Of a stretch of 64,000 nucleotides of DNA, positions 7,811-16,759 are shown in pieces. Location of the stretch: the NCBI GenBank assembly GCA_045604965.1, contig JAZUPB010000024.1, positions 65,575 to 129,574 on the forward strand, read 5' to 3'. Source of the stretch: JAISGQ01 sp045604965. GTDB taxonomy: Bacteria; Bacillota; Clostridia; Oscillospirales; Acutalibacteraceae. The notes beneath the pieces are model-generated. The model did no database searches, was not told the DNA's origin, and was given only the letters and a program-made list of their open reading frames with translations. Every line of letters starts with the position of its first letter. Within the stretch, counting starts at the first letter, position 1. The position numbers were made by a program, and so were the translations under genes.

Positions 7811-9318
7811 TCAAAACTCCATTTTATAGCATCATAAAACTTACAGTACTTATCATATAGCCTGCAATAAACTTCTGTATTCGATTCAATCGGAAGCGTC
7901 TCACTTTCAGGTACTATGATTTCAGCTGCAGATTCGACGTTTTTCCAGATTTTTGCAGCAACACCCGCAAGAATAGCTGCACCGAAACTTCCGCCTTCTG
8001 CGCTTCCATAAACTGTATAAACCGGCAAATTAAATACATCGGCGACTATCTGTCTCCACACATCAGACACTGCACCGCCTCCGGCAAGTACAACTGAATC
8101 AGTCTTTATTTCGTCATTTGCACTTATGATCAATTCATATACCTGCTTAAGCGAGTATGCAACTCCCTCCATAACAGCCCGTGCAAAATGACCTTTCTTC
8201 TTTGTTGAATCTATTCCCAAAAATGCACCTCGTGCCATAGGATCATTTATAGGTGCACGTTCACCGGATAAATATGGAAGGAATATAAGTCCGTCTGCAC
8301 CTGCCGAAGTATCTTTAGCAAGATCATCCAGAAGCGCAAAGGCACTCTTCCCTATTTCTGCACCGTGAAAGCTCTCATAATCGCCAAATGTGTTTTTAAA
8401 CCAGTGATAGCTTCCTGCAGCAGAAAGTGTTACCCCCATTGCGTGCCATACATCAGGTGAATTATTGCAGGAAATTTGCAGTGCACCGCCGTGATTCTTA
8501 GCAAACGACGGAAGACTTACAGCCACAACTCCCGATGTACCAAGTGTTACTCCTATTCTGCCTGTTCCGATAAGGCCAAGACCGGTTGTAGATATTACTG
8601 CATCTCCGCCGCCGGCGCATACAATACATTCTTCTGATAATCCTGTAAGTGCAGATGCTTCTGCCGTAACATACCCGACAATATCACTCGACTCAGAAAC
8701 ACTCGGGAAAACGCTCTTTTTTATTCCGATTTTTTCAATTAATTCATAAGCCCATTCTTTGTTTTTCACATCAAACAGACCAAAGCCAGACGCATCGGAA
8801 ACATCAGTTTCCAATGTTCCTGAAAGCCTGAATCTGATATAATCTTTAGGATTTATGATAAGCTTAGTTCTTTCGTAATTCTCAGGCTCATTTTTCTTCA
8901 TCCAAAGTATTTTTCCTGCTGTAAAACCGGTAAGCATTCGGTTGTTTGTATATTCTATAAGAGCATCTGTACCGCCTGCTGCACTTGTTATTTCATCGCA
9001 TTCGGCAGATGTTCTCTGATCGTTCCAAAGAATAGCTTTTCTGATAACACTATTACTCTCATCAAGTGCAACCATTCCGTGCATCTGTCCTGAAAAACCT
9101 ACACTTATTATTTTTTCACTGCAAGATGCAAGGACTCTTTTTATACCTCTTACAACAGCTTGCCACCAATCTTCAGGATCCTGTTCTGTCCAGCCTGCCT
9201 GAGGTGTATATATAGGATATTCCTCAATTGCACTTGCACGAATTTTACCAAATTCATCAAGAACAAGAATTTTGCACCCTGATGTCCCAACATCAATTCC
9301 CATTACCAAGCGTGCCAT
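7804..9318 (-). CDS. xylB: Xylulokinase (FGGY family)
   Basis: ATP-dependent phosphorylation of D-xylulose, feeding the pentose phosphate pathway. The 504 residues are of usual length. The N-terminal domain begins with GIDVGTSGCK (phosphate loop) and has GFSGQMHGM, and the C-terminal domain has VVLAGGGAVSDVW, the FGGY ATP-binding signature. ATG follows AGGGTGATTTT. No xylose isomerase or transporter is adjacent; instead it lies between a flavin reductase-like gene (17 bp upstream) and a phosphopantetheinyl transferase. Another FGGY sugar kinase is possible. Confidence 0.85.
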   Translation of the reverse strand: MARLVMGIDVGTSGCKILVLDEFGKIRASAIEEYPIYTPQAGWTEQDPEDWWQAVVRGIKRVLASCSEKIISVGFSGQMHGMVALDESNSVIRKAILWNDQRTSAECDEITSAAGGTDALIEYTNNRMLTGFTAGKILWMKKNEPENYERTKLIINPKDYIRFRLSGTLETDVSDASGFGLFDVKNKEWAYELIEKIGIKKSVFPSVSESSDIVGYVTAEASALTGLSEECIVCAGGGDAVISTTGLGLIGTGRIGVTLGTSGVVAVSLPSFAKNHGGALQISCNNSPDVWHAMGVTLSAAGSYHWFKNTFGDYESFHGAEIGKSAFALLDDLAKDTSAGADGLIFLPYLSGERAPINDPMARGAFLGIDSTKKKGHFARAVMEGVAYSLKQVYELIISANDEIKTDSVVLAGGGAVSDVWRQIVADVFNLPVYTVYGSAEGGSFGAAILAGVAAKIWKNVESAAEIIVPESETLPIESNTEVYCRLYDKYCKFYDAIKWSFEC

Positions 9319-9335
9319 AAAATCACCCTATCAAG

Positions 9336-9983
9336 TTATTTTTCTTCGAATACAGAAAGATGTGCTGATATGATTCTGTCACATTTACCTGTAGCAAAAT
9401 CTACCGGAGAATGGATATTAAACATAAATCCTTCATCAGTATATTTTTTATCAATTCCTTCCATAAAGGATTCTTCCATAGAAATATTAAGAACTTTGCC
9501 TATTATTAATGAATTGATATTTCTTTTTGACAGGTCAACATCGTATTCAAGCTTACATTCAAGACACAGGAAGCTTTCAGCTATCCTAGGCACAGAAATA
9601 GTTTTGCAATTTTCCATTTTAAAACCACCTGAAACGATCTCATTTTCTGCCATAGAATTTCTGCGTACAGTTTCCATACAATTCTCATAATAATCGTGAG
9701 ATAAGAAGTTAATACAGAATTCACCGTCACGAATTATATTTGTATATGTATGGGTATGCCTGCCCAAACAGGAAAGAATTGCATAAAATCCTCCTGCGTC
9801 CCCGGAAAAACAGCTCCAGGAGTGGAAACAGGCATTAGGCATACCATTTTCCTTCTTTGTGGTAATCATAAAAAGAGCCTGCGGAATACCGCATACAAAT
9901 TCAGAATGTGAGAACTCCTCAAACTGATTCTGCCAGCGTTCATATATAAGCCCGTTTTGTTCTGTGCTTATTTCTCGTTTCAA
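9336..9983 (-). CDS. Flavin reductase-like domain protein
   Basis: A 215-residue FMN-binding split-barrel protein of the flavin reductase type. Visible family features include the N-terminal segment PQALFMITTKKENGMPNAC, where one strand contacts flavin, GEFCINFLS, and the late LIIGKVLNI strand. The only start fitting the domain is TTG at 9983, with AGAGGATG about 10 bases upstream. It is the first gene of the xylB operon by position. The electron donor and partner are not predictable. Confidence 0.75.
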   Translation of the reverse strand: MKREISTEQNGLIYERWQNQFEEFSHSEFVCGIPQALFMITTKKENGMPNACFHSWSCFSGDAGGFYAILSCLGRHTHTYTNIIRDGEFCINFLSHDYYENCMETVRRNSMAENEIVSGGFKMENCKTISVPRIAESFLCLECKLEYDVDLSKRNINSLIIGKVLNISMEESFMEGIDKKYTDEGFMFNIHSPVDFATGKCDRIISAHLSVFEEK

Positions 9984-10050
9984 ATCAATTACATCCTCTT
10001 TTGAAAAATATTATATACAGCATATCAGAAAAATAAAAAAAAGTAAAGCA

Positions 10051-10076
10051 AAGAGGGCTGTAATTACAGCCCTCTT
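10051..10076 (-). terminator. Terminator of trpS
   Basis: A perfect 26-base palindrome with GC-rich arms, followed on the minus strand by TTTGCTTTACTTTTTTTT. It lies 5 bp after the trpS stop. Confidence 0.85.
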
Positions 10077-10080
10077 AATA

Positions 10081-11085
10081 TTATATTCTCGGCAAACCGA
10101 CCTTTTTATATACTTTACGAATTGTTCTTTCAGCAAGGTATGCTGCTTTCTCCGCACCTTCCTTAGCCTTCTGTTCAAGATAAGCTCTGTCGGTAAGGAA
10201 TTCCTTATACCTCTTCTGAATAGGTTCAAGAACAGCAATAACGGCCTCTCCAACTGCAACTTTGAAATCACCGTAGCCTTTGCCCTCAAAATCTTTTTCG
10301 ATCTGTTCAAAGGAAAGTCCTGTGCAGGCAGAATAGATTTCCATAAGATTATTTATACCGCCTTTGCCCTCTCTGTAACATACACAAGCCTCACTGTCAG
10401 TAACAGCAGACTTGAATTTTTTCATTATTACATTAGGCTCATCAACCATAAGAACAAAGCTCTTTGTGTTGGGATCCGACTTACTCATCTTTTTTGTAGG
10501 ATCAGCAAGGCTCATAACACGCGCAGCCTGTTTAGGAATAAAAGGTTCAGGAACAGTAAATGTGTTGCCGTAAACACCGTTAAAACGTTCTGCAACGTCG
10601 CGTGTAAGCTCCAGATGCTGTTTCTGATCAGCTCCAACAGGAACCATATCCGCATTGAAAAGCAGAATATCTGACGCCATAAGTACAGGATAAGTAAACA
10701 GTCCAGCGTTTACATTATCAGCGTGCTGCTGAGACTTATCCTTAAACTGAGTCATTCGGGAAAGCTCTCCGAACTGAGTGTATGTATTAAGAACCCAAGA
10801 GAGTTCTGCGTGAGCAGGAACCATACTCTGATGATAGAATATGCATTTATCAGGATCAACGCCGGCTGCAAGAAGCAGTGCATAAAGCTGCTCGGTATTC
10901 TTCTTGAGCACCTTCGGATCCTGACGAACTGTTATAGCGTGAAGGTTAGCAGTTGCATAAATGCATTCAAATTCATCCTGCATTGAAATCCAATTGCGGA
11001 TAGCACCAAGATAATTGCCTATTGTCATTTCTCCGCTAGGCTGAATAGCGGAGAATATACGTTTTTTCTTTTCAATATTTTCCAT
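10081..11085 (-). CDS. trpS: Tryptophan-tRNA ligase
   Basis: Class I aminoacyl-tRNA synthetase charging tRNA-Trp. The 334 residues are typical; the HIGH-equivalent is in PSGEMTIGNYLG (17-27) and KMSKS is at 199-203, with GADQKQHLELTRDVA between them. ATG is preceded by AGGAGGAACCTAC. It lies 18 bp after the aminotransferase gene and is probably the last gene of the alr-aminotransferase-trpS operon. No T-box was seen directly upstream. Confidence 0.96.
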   Translation of the reverse strand: MENIEKKKRIFSAIQPSGEMTIGNYLGAIRNWISMQDEFECIYATANLHAITVRQDPKVLKKNTEQLYALLLAAGVDPDKCIFYHQSMVPAHAELSWVLNTYTQFGELSRMTQFKDKSQQHADNVNAGLFTYPVLMASDILLFNADMVPVGADQKQHLELTRDVAERFNGVYGNTFTVPEPFIPKQAARVMSLADPTKKMSKSDPNTKSFVLMVDEPNVIMKKFKSAVTDSEACVCYREGKGGINNLMEIYSACTGLSFEQIEKDFEGKGYGDFKVAVGEAVIAVLEPIQKRYKEFLTDRAYLEQKAKEGAEKAAYLAERTIRKVYKKVGLPRI

Positions 11086-11103
11086 TGTAGGTTCCTCCTG
11101 TTA

Positions 11104-12279
11104 TCAAAGGTTGGCGATAAGATCAGACAGAATTTCGACACCCTTGACGATCTGATCGTCAGCAGGAGTAGAGAAGTTTGTTCTGAAAGAAATGCAGGGC
11201 TCTGTTTCATCTGTAAGGAATGCAGTACCGGGTACAACTGCAACACCCTTTTCTATGCCCTTTTTACAGAAATCAAGCATATCGGAGCCTTCAGGAAGAT
11301 TACACCATATAAAGAGACCGCCGTCGGGCTTTGTAAATTCAACTCTATCCTTAAATCCGCCTGCCATACAGTCACACATAAGCTTGCACTTGTTTCTGTA
11401 GATACCGCGAATCATATTAAGGTGAGCTTCATATTCCTCGCTTGTCATAAACTTATGAACGATAAGCTGGGAAAGAATTGTTGTATGTACATCCTGAACC
11501 TGCTTGCACACAATCATCTTTGAAAGAACAGGCTTGGGTGCAATAGCATAGCCGACACGAAGTCCGGGAGAAATAACTTTCGAGAAAGAACCTGCATAAA
11601 TTACAATGCCGTCTTTATCCATACTCTTGATCGAAGGAAGAGTTTCGCCTGCAAATCTAGTTTCTCCGTAAGGATTATCCTCAAGGATCATTACACCGTA
11701 CTGCTTTGCAAGGTTATATATTGCTTTTCTCTTTTCAAGAGAAGTTGTAAGGCCTGTAGGATTCTGAAAATCGGGAATTACATAAATAAATTTTGCATTG
11801 GGATTTGCCTTAAGAGCACTCTCAAGCATATCAATATTCATTCCATCGTTTTCCATATCAACACCGACAAGTTTTGTGTTGAATGAACGGAATGCATTGA
11901 GAGAACCGATAAAGCTCGGCTTTTCGCAAATAATTACATCGCCTTCATTACAGAGACTCATAGTGGTAAGATTCATTACCTGCTGAGCACCTGATGTAAT
12001 TATTACATCATCTTCTGCACCGAAATACTGAGGATATCGTGCTTTTATAGCGTCCTTTAGGGGCTGATAACCTTCAGTTATCGAATACTGGAGTGCGTTA
12101 ATAGGCTGCTGCTGAAATATTTCAGCAGAAATTTTTGCTATCTGCTCGGAAGGAAATGCATCGGGAGCAGGATTTCCTGCTGAGAAAGGAATCATACCAG
12201 GAACAGATGACATTTTAAGAATCTCACGGATAAGTGAAGGTTTAAGAGATGATACGCGGTCTGAAAGTGAATAATTCAA
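11104..12279 (-). CDS. PLP-dependent aminotransferase, class I/II
   Basis: Fold-type I aminotransferase related to 2-aminoadipate/aromatic and MocR-type enzymes; substrate not predictable. Starting at a TTG at 12279 the protein has 391 residues, beginning (M)NYSLSDRVSSLKPS. PLP-lysine K234 is in GSFSKVISPGLR, and FQNPTG (about 171-176) and LEDNPYGE (about 199-206) are family motifs. The TTG overlaps the alr stop as TTGA and GAGGAG lies 7 bases upstream, so this start is preferred over an ATG 31 codons earlier inside alr. Confidence 0.87.
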   Translation of the reverse strand: MNYSLSDRVSSLKPSLIREILKMSSVPGMIPFSAGNPAPDAFPSEQIAKISAEIFQQQPINALQYSITEGYQPLKDAIKARYPQYFGAEDDVIITSGAQQVMNLTTMSLCNEGDVIICEKPSFIGSLNAFRSFNTKLVGVDMENDGMNIDMLESALKANPNAKFIYVIPDFQNPTGLTTSLEKRKAIYNLAKQYGVMILEDNPYGETRFAGETLPSIKSMDKDGIVIYAGSFSKVISPGLRVGYAIAPKPVLSKMIVCKQVQDVHTTILSQLIVHKFMTSEEYEAHLNMIRGIYRNKCKLMCDCMAGGFKDRVEFTKPDGGLFIWCNLPEGSDMLDFCKKGIEKGVAVVPGTAFLTDETEPCISFRTNFSTPADDQIVKGVEILSDLIANL

Positions 12280-13478
12280 AGGTAACGCTCCTCGCTGATA
12301 ATATAATTGACCTGAGCGACCTGTTTTCCGCCGCGCAGATATATTCTGGGAACACGTTTGCCGATAAGACAAACGGTCTCATAATTTATTGTGTCAGTTT
12401 TCTTGGAAAGTTCATCAACATAGATGACATTTTCTTTGTCTTCACCGAAAACGGTAACTGTCATTCCTGACGAAACGTTTTCGACATCTGTAACATCAAG
12501 CATCAGCTGATCCATACAGATTCTGCCAATGATCGGTGCACGCACTCCGTTGACAAGCATTTCCTGTCGACCGGACAGCGGCCTTGGGTATCCGTCGGCA
12601 TATCCTATAGGAACTGTTGCTATTTTCATTTCACGCTCTGCAGTAAATGTTCTTCCGTAACTGACCGTTGCACCCTTCTCAACAGTTTTAATCATAGAAA
12701 TGACAGATTTCAGCTGCATAACAGGTCTGAGATCGTACTTTCCAAAGAAACAATTCGAAGGTGTAAGTCCGTAAAGAATTATACCCGGCCGAACCATATC
12801 CATATGAAATTCAGGATATTCAAGCGTAGCGGCACTGTTGCAGCAATGCTTGAATCTGAAGGTTATGCCTCTTTCAGCTAATCTGTCAATAACATATTTA
12901 AAATTATTGAACTGCGACATTGTGAATTCTTTGCCGTTCTGATCCTCGTCAGCTACTGCAAAATGTGTAAAGATGCCGTCGCAATCAAGATTGGGCAGTG
13001 CACATATATTCTGTACGATATCCACTGAGCGATTTCCCTGCTCTTCATCGTGACAGCCAAAACCCAATCGGCTCATTCCTGTATCAAGCTTAATATGACA
13101 TTTTACAGGACTTCCGTTTTTTTGTGCATATTCCGAAAGCTCATTTGCATATTCTTCGGAAAAAACCGCCTGAGAAATTCCGAATGCAGAAAGCTCTGCA
13201 GCTCTGTCGGGCGGAGTATAGCCCAAAATAAGTATAGGTCTGGTTATACCGTAGTTACGAAGCTGAAGTGCTTCGTGCAGATTTGAAACACCAAACCAGT
13301 CAGCACCGATCCTCTGATGCTCCAGTGCCACATTCTGAACACCGTGTCCATAAGCATCAGCCTTGACTATACACATTATTTTAACTGAAGGATCAACCTT
13401 TTGGCGGACGATACTGTAATTATGCCTGATCTTTTCAAGATCAATTTCCGCCCAGGTACGTTTAAGAATTTTGCTCAA
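12276..13478 (-). CDS. alr: Alanine racemase
   Basis: PLP enzyme making D-alanine for peptidoglycan. 400 residues; PLP-lysine K39 in VKADAYGHG, the second catalytic Tyr in VSYGRT, and the C-terminal barrel with GRICMDQLMLDVT. The start is TTG at 13478 giving MSKILKRTWAEID. The nearby AAAGG is 11 bases away and lies within a small hairpin. Its stop overlaps the TTG of the aminotransferase by 4 bp. Confidence 0.95.
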   Translation of the reverse strand: MSKILKRTWAEIDLEKIRHNYSIVRQKVDPSVKIMCIVKADAYGHGVQNVALEHQRIGADWFGVSNLHEALQLRNYGITRPILILGYTPPDRAAELSAFGISQAVFSEEYANELSEYAQKNGSPVKCHIKLDTGMSRLGFGCHDEEQGNRSVDIVQNICALPNLDCDGIFTHFAVADEDQNGKEFTMSQFNNFKYVIDRLAERGITFRFKHCCNSAATLEYPEFHMDMVRPGIILYGLTPSNCFFGKYDLRPVMQLKSVISMIKTVEKGATVSYGRTFTAEREMKIATVPIGYADGYPRPLSGRQEMLVNGVRAPIIGRICMDQLMLDVTDVENVSSGMTVTVFGEDKENVIYVDELSKKTDTINYETVCLIGKRVPRIYLRGGKQVAQVNYIISEERYL

Positions 13479-13488
13479 ATAAATCGCT

Positions 13489-13506
13489 GCCTTTCAGATG
13501 AAAGGC
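13489..13506 (-). promoter_or_regulatory. Hairpin covering the alr ribosome binding site
   Basis: An 8-bp perfect stem (13489-13496 with 13499-13506) places the AAAGG of the alr leader in its 3' arm. It may limit translation, or be a weak terminator for the upstream gene. Inferred. Confidence 0.4.
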
Positions 13507-13512
13507 TTACTG

Positions 13513-14037
13513 TCAAAAAATATTGTTCAGTAAGCTTGGAAGATCAAAAATTGAATAAAATGCTAAAACCTCATATATAAACCAGATACATATGAAGGAA
13601 AATAACACGATAAATATTTTAGGAAATACTCCCCATTTTGTGAAGAAAAGAAGAAGTATAAGACCTACAGGAAAACATAAAATAAGCGCAAAAAATACAA
13701 GTACAGGATGTGCGTGCCATCTTACGGCTTTGAGCTCATCTGCAGGGAAATAGCCTCTGTCGGGCTGAACCGGTGGAATCGGTGTTGCCATCGGTGCAAT
13801 AGGCGCCTGCATATAAACCGGCTGTGTATAGATAGGCTGAGCAACTACCGGCTGTGTGTAAATAGGCTGCGTAAAAATAGGTTGTCCTGCAATTTGCTGC
13901 GTCTGAACATAAACCGGCTGCTGAACCACAGCCCCCTGATAATTATTAAGAGATGACAGGGCAGCATTATCACTGTAATTTTCCGTTACATATTCCGAAT
14001 CATAATTTTCTAACGCATTTTCATATTCGTTTTCCAA
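13513..14037 (-). CDS. Gln/Pro-repeat membrane protein, function unknown
   Basis: 174 residues in three parts: an acidic Asn/Tyr/Glu-rich N terminus (1-35); a low-complexity stretch with repeated QP-(I/V)-Y-TQP units (about 38-95); and a C-terminal half with two hydrophobic helices (about 113-130 and 137-160) separated by KWGVFPK. The topology suggests a cytosolic repeat arm on a two-helix anchor, similar to small DUF2510/SHOCT-like membrane proteins, but no family is recognised. It has its own TTGACA-type promoter and ATG after AAAGGGAGTGAATCAG. Confidence 0.65.
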   Translation of the reverse strand: MENEYENALENYDSEYVTENYSDNAALSSLNNYQGAVVQQPVYVQTQQIAGQPIFTQPIYTQPVVAQPIYTQPVYMQAPIAPMATPIPPVQPDRGYFPADELKAVRWHAHPVLVFFALILCFPVGLILLLFFTKWGVFPKIFIVLFSFICIWFIYEVLAFYSIFDLPSLLNNIF

Positions 14038-14069
14038 TCTGATTCACTCCCTTTAATTGTACTAAAAAA

Positions 14070-14098
14070 AATATATCACGCACACGTTAATTTGTCAA
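14070..14098 (-). promoter_or_regulatory. Sigma-A promoter of the Gln/Pro-repeat gene
   Basis: On the minus strand TTGACA (14093-14098), 17 bases, TATATT (14070-14075), about 35 bp before the gene. Confidence 0.65.
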
Positions 14099-14109
14099 AT
14101 AATAACGTA

Positions 14110-15336
14110 TTACTTACCCAAAGAACTGAGCAAGGAAAAGAATGTTGATACTGCTGTAGGAAGGTCATATTTTCCCTTTGAATAATTATCGGCACAGCTG
14201 TTAAGAAGAGAAATAATCGCAGCATCAGAGCTTTTAGACAAAGCAGTGTTTTCGATCTTTTCTGCGGATTCTATCAAAACTTTATAATAATTCTGTCCAC
14301 CCAATACAGAAAGTTCAAATTTATTGTCATTTGAAACAGATAAATTCACCTCTTTATTCGCAGTAAATATTCCACTGTATAAAGAAAGTCCTTTCACAGA
14401 TACTTCATTTACAGTCAAGATTTCAATCAATTCAGCTGCTTCATTCTTTTTATCTGACTGGCTGCCTACCGCAAGATAAGCTCCACCCCAGGAATAAGGC
14501 GAAAACGGTGCAGCAACACTCCAATCACCATAACTTTCATTGCTGACCTCAGAAAGAACGTCATCCACGGCAATTCCCGAAAGGAAATATGAAAATACAC
14601 TTTTACTGTCGTTGAACCCTCTCACCCATGCTTCTGACCACTGTTCTGCTCCGTAGACAAATTCACCGTCATATAACTTCTTTGAAAGCTCAAAATACTC
14701 TTCTACTTTCTGTTCTGATAACTTCGAAAAGTCACCGCTGAAATAAGAACGCGTAATGTCAGCGATACCTGCAACAATAAAGGTTTCTTCGTTTGATGAA
14801 ACTTTTACAAGCTGTGCTACATCAAGAAAGCTGTCCCAATCATCTAAAATTAATGACAGATTTTCAGGTGTATCTGTTCCAAGATATGCCTTTGACAAGC
14901 TTCTTCTATATGCAAAAAGACCCGGAGACGTGTGAAAACACATTGCATACAATTTACAATTGACTTTTCCAGTATCAAAAGCATATTTGTAATACTTTTC
15001 TTCATTTGGATAAATTCCTGCTTCTGACAGAGGCATAATATATTTACTGTTTGCCATAGGTTCTATCATTTCGGGCGAAAGCATAATAACATCAGGAAGA
15101 TTTGTCACTGTTTCTTCGATATTAAGCAAAGAAGAAGAATCAACCACTGTAATATCGGGTACCCAATTCGTATCATTACAATAATTTTTACAAGCCCATT
15201 GGATATGTTGCTTATATTCTTCTGACAATACCCATATTGAAACTTTTATTTTATCATTAATTGATCCACTTTTGCAGGATGAAAATGTAACCAATATAAC
15301 CAGTGACAAAATTATTGAAAGTGTCTTCCTAATCAT
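14110..15336 (-). CDS. Orphan extracellular solute-binding lipoprotein
   Basis: A 408-residue predicted lipoprotein. The first 20 residues are a signal peptide ending VTFSSC, with Cys as the lipidation site. The rest has the layout of ABC sugar-binding proteins: an early VSIWVLS strand, PDVIMLSPEMIEPMA, then GLFAYRRSL and DDWDSFLDVAQL. I chose ATG 15336, with AGAGGTGAT 6 bases upstream, over an upstream ATG 11 codons earlier. No permease or ATPase is adjacent, so transport needs components elsewhere or the protein is a sensor. Confidence 0.75.
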   Translation of the reverse strand: MIRKTLSIILSLVILVTFSSCKSGSINDKIKVSIWVLSEEYKQHIQWACKNYCNDTNWVPDITVVDSSSLLNIEETVTNLPDVIMLSPEMIEPMANSKYIMPLSEAGIYPNEEKYYKYAFDTGKVNCKLYAMCFHTSPGLFAYRRSLSKAYLGTDTPENLSLILDDWDSFLDVAQLVKVSSNEETFIVAGIADITRSYFSGDFSKLSEQKVEEYFELSKKLYDGEFVYGAEQWSEAWVRGFNDSKSVFSYFLSGIAVDDVLSEVSNESYGDWSVAAPFSPYSWGGAYLAVGSQSDKKNEAAELIEILTVNEVSVKGLSLYSGIFTANKEVNLSVSNDNKFELSVLGGQNYYKVLIESAEKIENTALSKSSDAAIISLLNSCADNYSKGKYDLPTAVSTFFSLLSSLGK

Positions 15337-15358
15337 TGTTATCACCTCTTTATATACT

Positions 15359-15386
15359 ATTATAATCATTATAAATTACATTTCAA
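15359..15386 (-). promoter_or_regulatory. Promoter of the solute-binding lipoprotein gene
   Basis: Minus strand TTGAAA (15381-15386), 16 bases, TATAAT (15359-15364), just after the clpX terminator. Confidence 0.55.
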
Positions 15387-15390
15387 GAAA

Positions 15391-15419
15391 ACAAGCACGA
15401 ACAAAGTGTTCGTGCTTGT
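15391..15419 (-). terminator. Terminator of clpX
   Basis: A 12-bp perfect stem (15391-15402 with 15408-15419) with a 5-base loop, starting 5 bp after the clpX stop, then TTTTC on the minus strand. Confidence 0.8.
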
Positions 15420-15424
15420 AAAAA

Positions 15425-16747
15425 TCAGCTTGTTTTTTTCTTTTGTGTGTTCTTTGCGGGCTTTTTTGCAAGCGCAGAATTTTCTGAAGCGGTTCCGAAC
15501 ATATCGCGAGGTGATCCTTTTACAAAAGTAGGTTCGCCGCCTTCGACACATTCTTTATCAATAATTACCTTATGAACAGTCAGATCTGACGGAACCTCAT
15601 ACATAATCGGGGTCATAATGCCTTCAATTATGCCTCTCAGTCCTCTTGCACCTGTTTTCTGTTCAACAGTCTTTTCCGCGATTGCAGAAAGAGCATCGTC
15701 TGTAAATTCCAGTTCAATACCGTCTATCCTGAGCAGTTCAGCGTATTGCTTGATTATTGCATTCTTTGGTTCTGACATAACACGAACCAACGCATCCTTG
15801 TCAAGAGCATCAAGAGTTGCAAAAACAGGCAAACGACCAACTATTTCGGGTATAAGACCAAATTTAACAAGATCGTGAGGTATAACCTGCTTCAGAAGCT
15901 CGCTGTATTCAGCGTCATCCTTGCTCTTAACATCAGCACCAAAACCAAGTGAAGATGTGGAAACACGTTTTTCGATGATTTTTTCGATACCGTCAAAAGC
16001 ACCGCCGCATATGAAAAGAATGTTGGATGTGTCAATCTGAATAAATTCCTGCTGAGGATGCTTTCGGCCTCCCTGAGGAGGTACATTTGCAACGGTTCCC
16101 TCAAGAATCTTAAGAAGTGCCTGCTGAACCCCTTCACCGCTTACATCGCGAGTAATCGAAGGATTCTCGGACTTACGAGCGATCTTATCTATTTCGTCGA
16201 TATAAATTATACCGTGCTCAGCTTCTGCAACTTCCCAATCAGCCGCCTGAATCAAACGAAGAAGAATATTTTCAACGTCTTCGCCAACGTATCCCGCCTC
16301 TGTCAGTGTTGTTGCGTCTGCTATTGCAAAAGGTACATCAAGAAGCTTAGCCAGGGACTGCGCCAGGAAAGTTTTTCCAACACCGGTAGGTCCTATAAGA
16401 AGAATATTACTCTTCTGCAGATCAACTGCAGAATCTGTAGCTGTTATTCTTTTATAGTGATTGTATACCGCAACGGAAAGAGCAATTTTAGCTCGATCCT
16501 GACCAATAACAAACTTATCAAGGTGCTCCTTTATGTCTTTTGGACGAAGGACAGCCAGTTCATCAAAGGTTTTTTCCAGGAGTTCTTCCTTGCCATTCAT
16601 ATCGTCATCGAGAATGTCATAGCAAAGTCTGATGCATTCGTCACAAATACACGCACCGATACCGGATATCATACGGTCAACATCCGCATCAGTTTTGTTG
16701 CAGAAGGAGCAATGGAACTTTCCACTGCCGGGTTCCTTGTATGCCAT
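15425..16747 (-). CDS. clpX: ClpX, ATPase subunit of ClpXP
   Basis: AAA+ unfoldase that feeds substrates to ClpP. 440 residues with an N-terminal C4 zinc domain (C13, C16, C35, C38), Walker A GPTGVGKT at 119-126, Walker B IIYIDEIDK, and the ClpP-docking loop region IGF-like around residues 280-300 (SSLGFGAD). The C terminus ends in a Lys-rich tail KKPAKNTQKKKTS. It follows clpP by 12 bp and tig further upstream, the usual tig-clpP-clpX order. Confidence 0.97.
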   Translation of the reverse strand: MAYKEPGSGKFHCSFCNKTDADVDRMISGIGACICDECIRLCYDILDDDMNGKEELLEKTFDELAVLRPKDIKEHLDKFVIGQDRAKIALSVAVYNHYKRITATDSAVDLQKSNILLIGPTGVGKTFLAQSLAKLLDVPFAIADATTLTEAGYVGEDVENILLRLIQAADWEVAEAEHGIIYIDEIDKIARKSENPSITRDVSGEGVQQALLKILEGTVANVPPQGGRKHPQQEFIQIDTSNILFICGGAFDGIEKIIEKRVSTSSLGFGADVKSKDDAEYSELLKQVIPHDLVKFGLIPEIVGRLPVFATLDALDKDALVRVMSEPKNAIIKQYAELLRIDGIELEFTDDALSAIAEKTVEQKTGARGLRGIIEGIMTPIMYEVPSDLTVHKVIIDKECVEGGEPTFVKGSPRDMFGTASENSALAKKPAKNTQKKKTS

Positions 16748-16759
16748 TTATACACCAAC

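Noticed and set aside
13800..13930. Short regular repeats as a CRISPR-like array
   Set aside because: The units are in frame and encode the QPxYTQP arm of a protein; there are no unique spacers of constant size.
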